Notes: a model not told the origin generated them from the letters alone. Shown: positions 22,798 to 35,429, counted from the first letter of the stretch. The stretch: 64,000 bases of DNA from Tetragonia tetragonoides (GCA_038025085.1 CM076142.1:30089001-30153000), one strand, 5' to 3'. Program-made: numbers and translations.

Positions 22798-25700
22798 TCA
22801 CAAGTCAACTGGAGATGCATGGTGGATGCAGATAAGCCACTGACCATCAAGTCTTTCAAAAACATTAGTGGCAAATTGTCTTCCCCAGCTGCTTCCTTTT
22901 GTTCTAACCAGTTCCATGCAAGTAACATACGCAACATCTCCTCTGACATGTACCCTAACATCTTTCACCTCAATGTCCAGCGGAAAATCGTAGTCTACCC
23001 ACACATACTCCCAGCTTCTCATAAGGTATTCATAACCAGAGATGCCACCTGCACCAGGATGCACGCAGCACACCTTGTCCTGTTTTGCCCAAAGGGTTTG
23101 CATAGAGGACAGATCTCCAGTCCTGAAGGCATTATAAAACCGCGCATTTGCAGCAAGTACAGATGCCTCAGTGTCCTCGTGAAGAAGTCGGATTCTATCT
23201 CTGATCCTTGCAGCTTCAGCATAATTTTCCTGATCAATTGCAGTTTGCAACTCCTGCTCCAAGGTTTGCTCATTCAACAATATGCTTTCACCACTCACCG
23301 CCATCCCAGAGTCATCACTTGTCGCCTTACATGGTCGCATTGAAGAAAGCACAGAAGCCCTTCTGACAGGTGCTGCACTGGATGCAAATTAAAATTACAC
23401 CTCTTTATACTGCATCTATTGATGGATTTACAGAAAGCAGTGCGACAATCAATGTCAGAAAAAGGGCCATGTGTCTGTGTGTTTCCAGCCCAGTTGACAA
23501 AATCAAATATCAAAGCAAAGCCTAACTGATAGCAATAGGATGGGTTCTTACTGATTACAATCTATGGCGGTCTATCTTCGGGGAGAATGCCATTTGGAGA
23601 ACTAATTTACATATTTCAGAAAATAACAATTGATGAGCATGATAATTTAGAGCCATGACAAGTCATTGTTGAGATTAACTACACATCAGCATGTACTCAA
23701 GAAACTATCTACTAACGACACCAGAAAATTGCAAATACAACACCAATACCACCTAAATAAGCCCTACTACGGGCAAGGTCAATAGAAGAAAACACAAAGA
23801 GTTGTTGGGGAAGATGACTGAAGATTTGATGCCACAAGTCTGAAGACTAAAAGTTGGAAAATATGATCCCTTTCACTGATCATGGCTGAAAATGTTCAGC
23901 ATATGCACACGGACAAAAGAGTAGGACATGTTATTTTTAAACAAGAAAAGCAAAGTAGAAAGAACGGCAAGAGGAGCAAGAAAGATCAAGTGAAGCCAAT
24001 TCTTCACAAATAAGCAAACGTTTTTATCAGAGTTGCTTCCTAAACCTCTGAGACCAATATATGCAGTGAGTTTAGATAGGGAAACTTCATGACCACATGA
24101 TTGTACTGACTACTGACATGCAAGAATATACAGTAATACTTAATCATGTTGTCAAATATATAACATCCATGTCAACAAAAATCATGCATCTCTAGGTCGT
24201 AATTTTCTGAGCTCGACTTTCAAATTTCAACATTTATGAAGGGAAAAACAGAGGAGTTTTGACTATCTGCCACAAGTAAACTTCAGAACCAGATGATTAC
24301 TAACAAATTTTGAACAGCAAACACGATGGTCAAATTGGAAAGATATACAAAGGGGAAGCCCTAGCATCCATCAAGGTGCAATCTTTAACTAAATTTTAGG
24401 GGTCATCAGCAATTGTGCCCACCCCCCCTACCCTTCTTTATCTTTTTCGTTACTCTTTCTCTTTAGTGTTATTAAGGTTGTCATATGATTATAACAATTA
24501 CTTTCCTTTGGGCTTTTTTGGGGTTTTAAAAGAAGGCTTACTTCCAAAGGATAATTTGATGGTTCTCCGCCTTTGTTGGGAGCCTTTTTTTGTTGCTGTA
24601 CAAGTGTCCGCGTTGGGTGAAGCTTTGTGGGGATTGAGATTTCTTACTTTTTCTCTTTCATGCTCACAAAAGAGAGAAATTAAAGCTTCTATATTAGGTA
24701 GACTTGTGCTCAACATTTGCTCTTCATTGTATGCTTACCTCCAACTAGGAACTAGGAAGATGGATAGGCATCAAATTTTCTTTAAGGTATGATTTGGCCT
24801 ATGTTTCTGTAGCCTAGCATGACACTGAATTACAGGACATGTGACACCCACTGTATGCTTACAGCAAACTAGGAACTAGGAAGATGGGTATCTTCAAAGC
24901 ATGATTTGGCCTATGTTTTTGGAGCCTAGCATGACACTGAATTACTGGACATATGACGCCCCATACCATGTCTTACAAAAGAGCCTTGAGGTACTAAGGG
25001 TACGATTTGGTAGCTGTTGAGGATGTTCATCAAGTCTAAATGATGCATGGCGTTTATGCCTGAATGAATTTTGTCTTTTTATTAAAAAGATTGCACTTGA
25101 AATAACTCAAAGTTCACAAGTAAATTTCAGGTCTGAAGCTATCAAGTGGAGAGAACTTGAAACCACATTTTGAGTATATGACTTAAGAATCCAAAGTCGA
25201 AGAACAGTTAGATACTGAAATCCCTTAAATCTGCTACTATAACATCTGTACCTGAATGTCAAAGCCCTCTAAAGTTAGTAAATTTAGGCCAAATTCTTGC
25301 TGCAATGTGTTTTATAAAGTTGTCTCTAAGGTGCTCTCAAACTCTGGTCCTTGATACTTTGATTAGTAGTGCACAAGCTTCTTTTTAGAAGAAAGATTTA
25401 CTGGCGAAAATGTGATGATATTTCATGAATTTGCCAAGCAAAATGGCAGGAAGCTGTGTCTCCTATATGCATTCTGAATGTAGACCTAAGAAAGCTTATG
25501 ACTCCGTGGAGTGGCCCTTAATTGAACATGTGCTCTTGGGTCAGCAATTCACTAGCTGCTTTGTCAAACTTATCATGATGTGCATCAAATCTGTCAACTA
25601 CTAAATGTTATGCCCTTGCCCCCCTTTGATGCAAAAGAGGTTTGAGACAACGATATCCCCCCTCTCTCCTTATCTCTTTGATATTGGTATGGAGTACCTA

Positions 25701-28690
25701 TCAAGGTGTTTAGATGAGCTTAGGGAAGAGCATGACTTTTATTTTCACCCAAGGTGTGAGAAACTCCGATCTGTTAATGTTTGCTAGAGGTGAGTTAAGT
25801 GTTGTCAAGCTCCACCTTGCAAAATTCCAGATACTCTTAGTAGCTTCTGGTCCTATTGCTAACCTGGACAAATCTGAGTTGTACTTTGGAAGTGTCCCTG
25901 ATACTGAAAGCAAAGCAACCTTGTGCTCCTTGAACTGAAAAAGGGATCTGTCCCTGTGAGATACGTGGGTGTACCTCTTAATTCCAGGAAGCTCAGAATG
26001 TTGAGACCCTCATCCAGAAAATCATTGGTAGGATGACATGTTGGACTGCCAAGCTACTTTCCCATGCTGGCAGAAGGCAATTTTGCAATGCTATTCGCCA
26101 CTGTTGGTCGTAGTTCTTTTGTCTTCCAAAATATGTCATCGACCACATCGATCAACGCTACAAGGATACTCTTGTAGATTGGACCAAGCTGTGTGCACCT
26201 AAATCAAAAGATGGCCTGAGATTTTAGAAATCCACACTTGGAAGCTTGCCTGCACTGGAAAGCTCCTGTTGGTTTTGAGTTTGAACAAAGAGAAACTGTG
26301 GATAAGACGGGTGGACTCCTGCTATGTAAAAAAAGTGATTTCTGGGGTGATCTCCCCACCCCCCCCACCAAGCTGCTTGGGTTGTGAGGCAGCTCTTTCA
26401 GCTCAAGGACTAATTGAGACAGCTAGTGCAAACTCACGATGAGTCAGTCACCATACACGGTCAGATAAGTACACATCAAGCTACAACAGGAACTACCCAG
26501 GAAATATTGGTCTTGTACTGTCTGGCACCCTCTTGCCCTGCCTAAACATTGCTTTATTTCTTGGCCTTAAAAGGCTTCCTACCTGGACTAGACTTTGTAA
26601 GTTTGGAGTTCAGGGGCCTGAAAGATGTGTTCTCTGTAGAAATCATGCGGAATCAGAAAACATAGGAGCACTTGTTCAGTTGTTTTGTTCTTTAGATGCG
26701 GATACTCCACAGATTTCATCAGAAGAATTGTGGCATGGTATGGAGTAAACATTCTCACCTTTAAATGGGATCAAGTGTTTGCATTTCTTGCTGCATATTG
26801 CCACGGAAGAAAACCAGGGAAAATTGTGGTAGCTGCAGCACTAAATGCTGTGACTTATCATATATGGATAAAAAGAAACTCAAGGATATTTGACAACAAG
26901 GTCAACTCTTCTACAGAGATTACCAGGCAGATTGTCACTGATATGCATGTCAAGGGGAGACGGACTAGAGTTAAAAGGGATTCTTAGTTAATTAACTCAA
27001 GCCTGTAATTCTTTCCTTGAATTGTCATTATTTTGCTGCTTTGTCTTTTGCTTTTTTAGTATTGGTGGAAGGTTGATAGAATGTATGCACCTGTAAGCTG
27101 TAAATGATTGTGGTCTCACTCCATAACCCTTACTAGAAGGTGGATGGAATGAGGACACATGATGCTTTTGCTTACACAGAGGTGTGTGCCTAGGCCCATT
27201 TGTAGTTGGAGTTTTCAGTGAAAACTGTATACTGTAAGCCTGTAACACATCATATCATTTGGAACTATTGAAATACAGCTATTATTGTTGTCCAAAAAAA
27301 AAAACTAAAAAGGATCCAAAGTTATCACAGTGGCACACTGTGGCAATTTCAGAGAAGGCATAATACTCTCATATACTAGAGGATTTGGTTATTCAAAAAG
27401 CTTCAACTTAAGGCCCATACTAGGGTATGGATGTAGTAAAACCTTGATAAACCCTTTACACATTACTGTGGGACATTCCGACATTCTTCCTCACTCCCTC
27501 CCAACTACTCCAGTCATCAGACTCATCAGTATGTGGCCTTCTCTTCTCTATTATCTTTTTCCTTTGGAGGTTGGGGGAGGGGGGGATACTAGTGTAAGCT
27601 AGTTTGGTAGTATGAAATCTACGAATATCAATGAGAGTATATAGTGTATCCAATATCCCACATGTAAGGAAAATAAAGTTGGATGCCCTCAACGTTCTTC
27701 TTTCTAATAATAAATATAGTCAATTATCTCCCTAAAGTTAACAAACAAAAAAGTTCTGGAAAAACACATGTGCACCCATCAAAGGAAATACAACTCAGAC
27801 TGATATAGTGCTATTACAACCGAATAGCAAATTCATAGTTATAGAACACATGTGCAACCATCAAAGGAAATACAACTCTGACATTCTCCCTTACTTGCTT
27901 TCTTTTTCATAGTGCTTTAGTCCATCTACTGAACAATTGCTTTAAGAAAGAATCACTCACAGAAAATCACAAAATCCTTCTCAACCCATGATAATAAAAC
28001 AAGTAAACAAAACAAGAAGCAAATGCACTTTCTTATGGAATGCAAAATTCACAAAGAAAGACATGATAAAAAAAAAAATTAATAAAAAACGAAAAAAATA
28101 ACTTACAATGTCTCAGCTTAGCTTCAACATTCATGGCAATAGCAGGAACATTATTGAGCTGCTTCAAAGAGGATATGATGAAGCACAACAGCTAAGCATC
28201 TGCAAACACTTAAATTCAATAACAAGGGAAGCTATTTAGCTTGTCATCATACAAAATATTTCCCCACAATGAAAAATTAATCAAACCCATCTTAGGGAAG
28301 ACATCAATTACAATGATAAATTTGAAAACCCATCTCAGCATAAAGAGAAAACTAAATTCCTATCATATTCATTACAATAGTTGCAGTTAACAGCCATCAA
28401 AGACAAGTTAACAAGCAAATTTGATGATCTAAAACAAGAACTCACAGTGCTGAATGTGGGAAAAAAAGGCTCAGAAAACTTATTTCATCTAATTGCACTC
28501 ATCTCGATAACGCTAATTTGGCAATAGTGAGCTGTAGGAGTCTTATCTTGCATATTTCATAAAATTTAAGATTGCAGTGCAAATGGAAAATTTTGAGTAT
28601 AGGTTTAATAGCATAACTTACCTTATAGCAGAAATTTACTCGGTTCAGCATAGATGGGTGTCGGAGATTTGGGGCAAGCCATGGCTTCAT
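22798..28690 (-). CDS. UVR-motif and NTF2/SnoaL-like domain protein, probably plastid-targeted
   Basis: The firm part is the last exon, 23372-22798. It holds a UVR (UvrB/UvrC) motif, LEQELQTAIDQENYAEAARI, then an NTF2/SnoaL-like fold (ARFYNAFRTGDLSSMQ, VCCVHPG, WVDYDFPLDIEVKDVRV, GDVAYVTC, WLICIHHAS). Two upstream exons are inferred: 28690-28622 (ATG...TATAAG|GTAAGT) and 28191-28107 (ending CATT|GTAAGTT), joining in phase to an acceptor at 23373 (GTGCAG|CACCTG). The total would be 242 aa. The basic, Ser-rich N-terminus looks like a transit peptide. Arabidopsis has a protein of this two-part type, called an NTF2 family protein, whose biochemical role is not established. Intron 2 is 4.7 kb and holds an antisense LINE. 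The exon 2 start could instead use a nearby CAG acceptor. Confidence 0.78.
24729..24962. repeat. tandem duplication of about 120 bp
   Basis: Two adjacent copies start with GTATGCTTAC and contain AACTAGGAACTAGGAAGATG, GATTTGGCCTATGTTT and AGCCTAGCATGACACTGAAT. The second is shorter by about ten bases. They lie inside the large intron of the NTF2-like gene. Confidence 0.85.
25445..27303 (+). mobile_element. decayed LINE in antisense in the NTF2-like gene intron
   Basis: Reverse transcriptase pieces are visible: VDLRKAYDSVEWPLIEHVLL (25480-25540), PLSPYLF...GMEYLSR (25655-25710) and a FARGELS block near 25785. A zf-RVT region (HCFISWPLKRLPTW...CVLCRNHAES, 26550-26660) and a 3' end with a short A-run (27291-27303) follow. 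Many stops and shifts make it long dead. The start is approximate; no target duplication was found. Confidence 0.75.
27304..28106. other. intronic sequence, nothing further recognised
   Basis: This is the intron between the LINE 3' end and exon 2 of the NTF2-like gene. ACACATGTGCAMCCATCAAAGG occurs twice (about 27765 and 27848) as a short direct repeat. Confidence 0.4.
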
Positions 28691-28771
28691 CGAAACTGCG
28701 GAAACATGCGAAAACCCAATCTTAATTTCGTCGCTGAATACTCCGTATCTCCTAGGCCAACGCTTGGTTTA

Positions 28772-29471
28772 GGCTACGTTTGATTGAACGAAAAATTGTT
28801 TTCAATTGAAAAGTATTTTAATCTGAAAATTATTTTCTGTGTAAAATGTATTTTTGTTATTTGGGTATACAATAACTTTTATGTGAGTCTAACTCATAGA
28901 AAAACGGGGTCACTATTTAGCAATATAAGGGTTACTTATGGTGAGCAGTGATCTTTATTTTATTGAAAAATGATCCCGTTTCATCAAAAGTTACGGAAAA
29001 ACCGTCTCATAGAAGTTTTTGTGTTGGGCATAATGGAAAATAATTTTTCTAACATACTGCTTTTTAAAAAAAAAGTAAAATTCACTAACATAGTTGCTTA
29101 GATCTCGAAAAGTTAGGTAAATTTTAAAAAATAAATCACGTGAAACATATATCGGAGTCAAAAATTATACTTATTTGAAGAAGAAAAAAACAATATTGAG
29201 AACGTGGCTGGAAAGAATAGCCTGAGGCCCAATCAAGTCGGGTTCGAGTTTAATTTTAAGGCTCGAAGTCCCGACAATCAAACTCAATGATCAAGTCACC
29301 ATTAGTGCTTCGGGGATATAGTATCCCTGCAACAGAACATCATTTTCCCTTCTTTTTAAAGGGAAAATATTTTTATCTCAAAACTATTTTCTTTCTCATG
29401 ATAGACCAAATAACACAAAATGGAAAAACTATTTTTCAAAAAAATTATTTTCGCGCCAACCACACGGAGCC
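28772..29471. mobile_element. PIF/Harbinger (Tourist-like) MITE, 700 bp
   Basis: The left end GGCTACGTTTGATTGAACG and right end (…CGCGCCAACCACACGGAGCC) are imperfect inverted repeats that go on into a GAAAATTATTTTC-rich segment. TTA flanks both sides (28769-28771 and 29472-29474), matching the 3-bp TWA duplication of PIF/Harbinger. It lies just upstream of the inferred start of the NTF2-like gene, so it may form part of that promoter region. It contains another MITE at 28870-29023. Confidence 0.7.
28870..29023. mobile_element. Mutator-type MITE nested in the Tourist-like element
   Basis: Ends CAATAACTTTTATGTGAG and (reverse) CACAAAAACTTCTATGAGA pair imperfectly. The flanks TTGGGTATA (28861-28869) and TTGGGCATA (29024-29032) are a 9-bp duplication with one mismatch, the size typical of Mutator elements. 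A related copy lies at 30083-30315. Confidence 0.7.
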
Positions 29472-29474
29472 TTA

Positions 29475-30082
29475 GTCTTGCATTTCCTGTGAAGAGAAGG
29501 AAATGAAAAAACCAACAAACAAAATGAGAAATCAAAAAAATAATTTGAGCCGATAAAAAAAAAAAAAGGAAAAAGAACAAATGCATACTCACTTGGGGTG
29601 GGAAACTGGGAAGTGGCGTAGGCTTAGCAAAACTACCGAATAATCACACCGGAAGGGATAGGTAACGGGTAATTTCGGTAGGTCTGTCTATTCTGACACG
29701 AAATCGATTATTCAACCCGATTGATGTAAAACTGAATCCGAATTTACCTAAATAGTTACAATCTGATTTAGACCCGATTACTCGAAATGATCCGGATTGA
29801 AATTGAAATGCTATTAACCTAACGAGGACCCGTATACCGAACATGGCCCGAACCGAACACAAATTGAGTGTACCCTAACCAGGAATCGATCTTACCAAAA
29901 TTAAAAGCAATCTGATCCAAAATCGACCTAAACGAAACGTGAACCGAAAATGAAATAAACTGAACTCAAAATTAGTTTAACATAGTTATTTAATGAAAAT
30001 TGTCTAATTTTTGCCTTTTATCCTTTCTTCATTTTTTTTATATTTCAATTTAACAAAGTGGATGCTGTCAGGATTGTTTTTT
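29475..30082. other. GACCCGA-rich degenerate sequence, no gene
   Basis: From 29640 to 29960 the sequence is full of ACCCGAT/GACCCG-like words, as in the interiors of plant hAT-type non-autonomous elements. No terminal repeats could be paired. Confidence 0.35.
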
Positions 30083-30315
30083 CACAAAACCTCGTGTGAG
30101 GCGGCCACAAGGTGAGGCCACTCATACAAACATGACGTTATGCTAGTGTCATACTTGAGAGGTGGTCACTCGTGTGAGATCAACTCATAGAAAAATGAGA
30201 TAACTATTTAGAAATGTAGGGGTTACTTATGCTGAGTAGTGACCCTTGTTTTATTGAAAAGTGACCCATGTCTTACCAAAAATTACGAAAAGACCGTCTT
30301 ATACAAGTTTTTGTG
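30083..30315. mobile_element. Mutator-type MITE, related to the one at 28870
   Basis: The left end CACAAAACCTCGTGTGAGG and the right end (reverse) CACAAAAACTTGTATAAGACG pair, and the interior GTTACTTATG-x-TGAG segment matches 28870-29023. Flanks do not show a clear 9-bp duplication. Confidence 0.6.
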
Positions 30316-31280
30316 TTACTAATATTATTAGAAAATCGTTTTTTTTTTGTTTATAACAATGAAGAAATTTTTCTTTTTTTTACACTTGGAACCCAACCGT
30401 TCAGGTTCTTAAAAAATAGGAACCAAGAATGAACTTGTTGGTACAAATTCCTATTTTTGGGAATCGGGATTGGATCTTTCAAATCGGTCCTGATTTTGGT
30501 TTCGAAATCTAGACCTGGATAAAGGGTCAATTAGATTGGTTTCGGGACGGGTCAATTTCGGTTTGGGTCGATTTGGGTAGACCGTATTCTCGGGTCCGTT
30601 CGGGTTCGGTTTAGATTGTACGTTGGTTTTGATATATTCAGGTTTGTACTTTTTTGGAATATCTCGTGTTAGATCAAACACGTCGTTTTTGTTTGGCAAG
30701 TCGGTTACTTTTGGATTGGGTTAAAATCGGTTTGAGTCATTTCGAAACAATTCCAGATGCAAGTTCGAATTGTCGCGTAAATTTCGGGTCACTTAAAATT
30801 TTGATCCTGTATATTCAAATTTTAATTCATATCACCAAATTAGGTTGTCGTAAAGTAAGGTCGAACGTATAACCTTTGAAGTATTTGGTTAAAAACCACA
30901 AGTTAAAATACAGTATTTGTAATTTTAGTGATTTAATTATTACAACTTAATATCAATGATTTATGATTCTATCCGTAAGTTAAATTTTGATTTTCAAGAT
31001 TAATTATTTGGAAAGTAATATTTGATTTTAAGTTTATTAAGATTTGAAATATTTGTTGGTATAACATTAGAAATAATAATTCTTTTATGATTAAAACATA
31101 AAATTATATGATTTTAAAATTAAAAAAATAGGGTTGTAATCGAAAATTCACAGGTTCAATTTCGAATTCCAAATATAGGAAACAGTAAAACCAATTCCAA
31201 TACAAATACAAAACAATTAGGGATCACTTAATCCAATTACGAATCCTAATAGTGCAATACACGGTTTGCGCTCACCCCTA
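30316..31280. other. CGGGTTCGG-rich degenerate sequence ending in a hAT-like terminus
   Basis: From 30480 to 30870 GGGTTCGG/GGTCAATT words dominate. The stretch ends at 31280 with GCGCTCACCCCTA, which reads TAGGGGTGAGCGC on the minus strand, a terminus common in plant hAT MITEs. The opposite end could not be found, so limits are unknown. Confidence 0.35.
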
Positions 31281-31333
31281 GGAAGTGGGGCACCAGGAAA
31301 TCTGGGAGCTTTATGTAGACCAGGCCCAGTTAG

Positions 31334-31487
31334 TTTTTTTTTCCAGATAACATAGGTATCGAAGCTTTGATGGTAATCCTATGGGCCTTGATTTATTAAC
31401 TAGGCAAACTACCGGTGATCCTGAGAGGACTCGAACTTGGGACCTCTAAAATAGATCTCAGAGATATTATCAACTGAGCTACCCCTT
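31334..31487 (-). mobile_element. tRNA-derived SINE
   Basis: On the minus strand there is an A box, TAGCTCAGTTG (31481-31471), and a B box, AGTTCGAGTCC (31437-31427), that differs from consensus at one base, spaced as in a tRNA promoter. It ends in a nine-A tail (31342-31334). The head resembles a tRNA but the rest does not fold as one. No clean target duplication was found. Confidence 0.6.
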
Positions 31488-31494
31488 CATAGTT

Positions 31495-31569
31495 AAGTTC
31501 GTTCAAAAATCTACTCTATCAAACTATCGGCCTAGCAAAAAAACAGTTCGTTCAAAAATCTACTCTATT
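31495..31569. repeat. short direct repeat
   Basis: AGTTCGTTCAAAAATCTACT occurs twice, about 51 bases apart, with CTAT following both times. Its origin is unclear. Confidence 0.7.
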
Positions 31570-32314
31570 AGACATGCACAAAAGGGCATGGACAAACATT
31601 AGGTTCGTTCTCCCTAACTTTTTTTTTGTTTATATGTACACTTGTTTTATCTTTACACTTGTTTTATCTCGCTGCTGCAATATGACACTAACTTCCATTC
31701 AATTGATCAAACTTTAACATTAACGCGGAAAATTTAGAAACCAAAAAATAAATACAATCTACTTTTGAAGGATTAACATGGGCTAACTTATGAACAATGT
31801 CTCCACCTAACATTCCCAACACAAGAACAAGAATCTGATATCATATAATAACAAGATGAATATGACTTTTACCATCGGTGCTTGAAATCGTTGTCTTGAT
31901 CAGCTTCATTTATGTAAGCACCAATTCCAACATCATTGTTAGGAATCGAGATCTTGACCGGTTACAATGATAACTGACAATTAATCACTGACTGTGTGAA
32001 TATAGCATAAAGTATGCTATAAAGAAAGCAGGGTGCCCATGCGTTATTCTACTATGTAAGGTAAGAACGAAACATGCTGCAACTATTTGGAAGTAAAGAT
32101 GTCCTTGACATAGCATATTGAACTTGTCTTCTTGATTCATGAAAACTAACCCAAAAACCTTCAAGAAACTCCGACGAACGCAGAGAATACTCAAACTCCG
32201 ATGAATGCGGAGAATCGAACAATCTCTTCCCAAAAGAGAGTTTCTAATAACCTATCAAACTTCAAACTACAAAAGTAGATTGAAAGTAAGGAAAAAATAG
32301 TAACAACGGGGTGA
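31570..32314. other. intergenic stretch, no gene seen
   Basis: Only short frames without family motifs were found. A short CTCCGAYGAAYGCRGAGAAT pair lies near 32140-32215. Confidence 0.4.
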
Positions 32315-32319
32315 ATGAC

Positions 32320-33659
32320 TGATGTATATGTAATCGTGCATATTAGGATGATTTCTCTTTGTTTTTAGTTAACTTTTATTGTTTTAGTTTGCATTTTTTT
32401 GATAGATTAGTTCCATATTTTATTTCTAGATTACGTTTTTTGGGCATTTGGTGTTTCGAGCCATTTTAAAGGTGTATTTAAGGATTGAAAGGCTAGCCGA
32501 TCAAGAACCGAGAACCTCGGAGTGAGGACCCGAGGGTAGAGATCAAAGGGAGCCAAGAGCACGAGCAAGAGAAGAAGTAAAACGATCCCGACAGTCACCT
32601 TGAAGATTCGCACCCTGCCCAAAAAAAGGGCTTTGCTCAGAAAAATTGGGACCCCGTTTTTCTGGGAGGATCATTTTTCCTTGACTTTTCGGCCACGAAA
32701 TGAGGCCGCCTATAAATAGCCCTCTTTCCCATTTTTTCGAGCTAATCTAATTTTTAGCCTAATTCTCTCTAGGGTTCTTGATAGTTTTCTCAAATAGTGA
32801 GATTAGAGTGATTGGTGACAATTAATCTTTGATATTAGTCTTAATCTTCTGTTTAATCTTGACTACTGGTTTTAAGTTTTGTCTCTCCTCTCTCTATCTC
32901 TGTCAATATTTGCACTTTAAATCTTAGTTTGTGTTGAATGATGGTTTTGACATAATGATGTTAATTATGCTTAATTCCATAATTAGTGAGTAGTTTTCTA
33001 GGATTGGGAATTAAGCCCCATTATACCTTGATTATGCATGATTACCCCCTTTCCTATTGGTTTTGTTGGTAAAAGCTTATGTTGCTTTTCAGCATACAAG
33101 GTGTTCGATGAAATGCTTGAGAGAGCATTTCACCTTATTTTCTTGTTGAATCTTACATTGAGAGATGTGGTTTGATTTAGAGCTTCTAATTAACAAATCA
33201 ATTAGTTCATCACTAGTAGTTGGATTGATTGATGGTTTGAGATTCACCCATGTTTTATTGCCTTTATGTGTTCTTGATGCCATGAAAGTAGGTGTTAATC
33301 ATGTTTAGGTAGTCATTGCATCCTTAAAAGAGGACAATGATAGTTTGAAGTGGAGTGTTTGCCTATCAAGTAATTAACATAGTCAAGGGGGCTGGATTTA
33401 TTCATGCTAGTTGGGTATAGTGGGTGAAAAACCCAATTCTAGTACTTTTTTATCCATAGCCTAAAATCGTTATAAACTTGCATTAGTTCCTTTCTATTTG
33501 TTTATAAAAGTAGAAATTGTACCAAAAAAATCACTCTTGATTCATGTTTTGCCTAGCTTTCTTGTTATAGAGGATTTTGGTACTCGAACCCCTCGCTCTC
33601 TTGGGACACGATACTCTTTTATATTACGCTGTATTTCCGTATACATGGGGAGAGTATCA
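32320..33659 (+). mobile_element. solo LTR, 1.34 kb
   Basis: The segment starts TGATGTATATG and ends GAGAGTATCA, so it has TG...CA ends with a short TGAT/ATCA inverted repeat. ATGAC flanks both sides (32315-32319 and 33660-33664), a perfect 5-bp duplication. A TATA box, CTATAAATAG, lies at 32710-32719 followed by a CT-rich leader. No primer site or internal coding sequence follows, so the internal region was lost, probably by recombination between two LTRs. The AACCCCTCGCTCTCTTGGGA...GATAC segment near 33585 resembles the end region of Ty3/gypsy LTRs, but the lineage is uncertain. Confidence 0.85.
32710..32719 (+). promoter_or_regulatory. TATA box of the solo LTR
   Basis: CTATAAATAG lies about 390 bases into the LTR, followed by a T/C-rich leader with TCTCTCTAGGG. 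This is the usual LTR promoter layout. It would direct plus-strand transcription into the sequence at 33.7 kb if active. Confidence 0.55.
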
Positions 33660-33664
33660 ATGAC

Positions 33665-34259
33665 CGACAAGATGCTGGTGGTAGGCGCAAGAGAGTCAAA
33701 GAGAGAATGGGAGGTTAGGGTTTTTTTTAGCGAGAGGAGTGAGTTGTTCAATTCAATGCTTTCTGTTTATATTTATTCTTGAAATTTATTTCTATTTAGT
33801 TTTATTGAACATCGTTATTTTTTTTTATTCTGCTATATTTTGTAATTATTGTTGACCTTTGTTTGCTTCCGATGAACTTTATGGATTCAAGTGATTTTGC
33901 GTAACTAGTTTGTTTGTTTTTAAATTTGTTGAATTATGTCGAATTCTATTTATTCTTTTGAATTTTTTTTAATTTTGTTAAATAAGTGTTTATTCAACTA
34001 AATTCTATAGAACGTTGTTCATTTTTGTTGAAATGAAAAAAATAAAGATAAAAAAGTTGGGGAAAACAAACCATTAAATATAGATACCCCCTCCCTAAAA
34101 AAAGAACAGAAAAAGAAAAGAAATTGACCAGCATGTTTTATGTAAATTGAAAAACAAATTAAAATATATCATTGATTCTGCTTTTTTTGGTCTTTCCTCC
34201 TTTATCATTATCTCATTTCCCCTTTTTTGTCTAACAATATTGTGCTACAAAGATGTACT
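33665..34259. other. AT-rich intergenic stretch, no gene seen
   Basis: It holds TTGTTGAATT-type words and poly-A/T runs, and no recognisable features. Confidence 0.4.
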
Positions 34260-35429
34260 AGCTTATACTCAATAGGATGAGAGAGAAAACTCTCTCTAGA
34301 ACCCTCTTCACCCTTCGTCCCAAGCAACCTCCCGACCCACCGCCTCCCCCCATTCACCCATCTCACCGCCTCAAATCACGCCTATTGTTCTTGGAAATCT
34401 CTAAAATCCTCTCTGAAATTGCTTTTAGCTCTAAATTCAGCATTAATTGTAACCTTAATTATACCTATGTTGCATTTTATTGGGAAATTAGAAGATCTCT
34501 TATCTCTAACCCTTGTAGCACCCACCCTTCCTACTATTCTCAGATTGACCTCTTTTTAGCTCAACCCATAACAAATCGTCAACGCTACAACTCTATTCTC
34601 ACTTACTATAGCCTTGATTATGGCTATGGATCCTCTGATTGGTTCATTTTGGCTAGATCCCACCCTAAGCAAACTGTTGGGTCGCTTTAGTTTCTTGAAA
34701 ATCCTAAAAGTTTATAGCATTTTGGCCGTGTATGTTTTGTTATGTTGAAGGGGTTGAGTGTTTACTTAACTTCCTTGCCCCGTTTGCTCGACGATCTGCA
34801 CGCGGACGTCCTTGGGAACGTAATTTGTTGCTGCTTAAGACTTGAATTGCTCTGCCCCTCGAGAAGTCAGGTGATTAAAGATAAGATTAACAATGATTCT
34901 TTCCTTGGACACCTAAACTGTGAGTATCATTTTAATACTGTTATGAGTAGAGGCCTAATTATTATCATTTGCGTGTTTAATTGCAATAAAAATCTTATCT
35001 GGGATTGGTTTTTGGCTTTTCTAGATGTTTTCTTTAGCTGATTCTCTTCGATTTACTCGTTACTTGGGTTTATTTAACTAATCTCTCTCTGCATGTTATT
35101 TTTATTCACCTCAATCTATTTTTTGGCTCTTTGATCCCAATAAGGTATGTTCGTTCCTATATAAAGGGGTTTCTTGTTTTTGATATTGTCTCAACTCTCT
35201 TCTATCCTTTCCTTACTAATTACCTCACAAATATGAACTCTCTACCTTCTCCCCACTCTTCACAGTCTGATGGATCCTCACTATATCCCCATTTGCCTTC
35301 CTCTCATCTCCCTCAACCCACCCTCCTATCTTGTGGTCGCTCAAGTGGAGCTTTTGTTAGTGGTGGAACTAATGGAGGTTTCTCGCCTCCCAAGTCTTTT
35401 CGATCCGCTCTCTGAAATGGAGTGATTGA

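Noticed and set aside
22819..23343. 174-codon plus-strand frame opposite the NTF2-like exon
   Set aside because: It is the antisense of a conserved exon with UVR and NTF2-like motifs.
31424..31487. Possible tRNA gene
   Set aside because: A and B boxes are present but the sequence between and around them does not complete a cloverleaf, and an A-tail follows. A SINE fits better.
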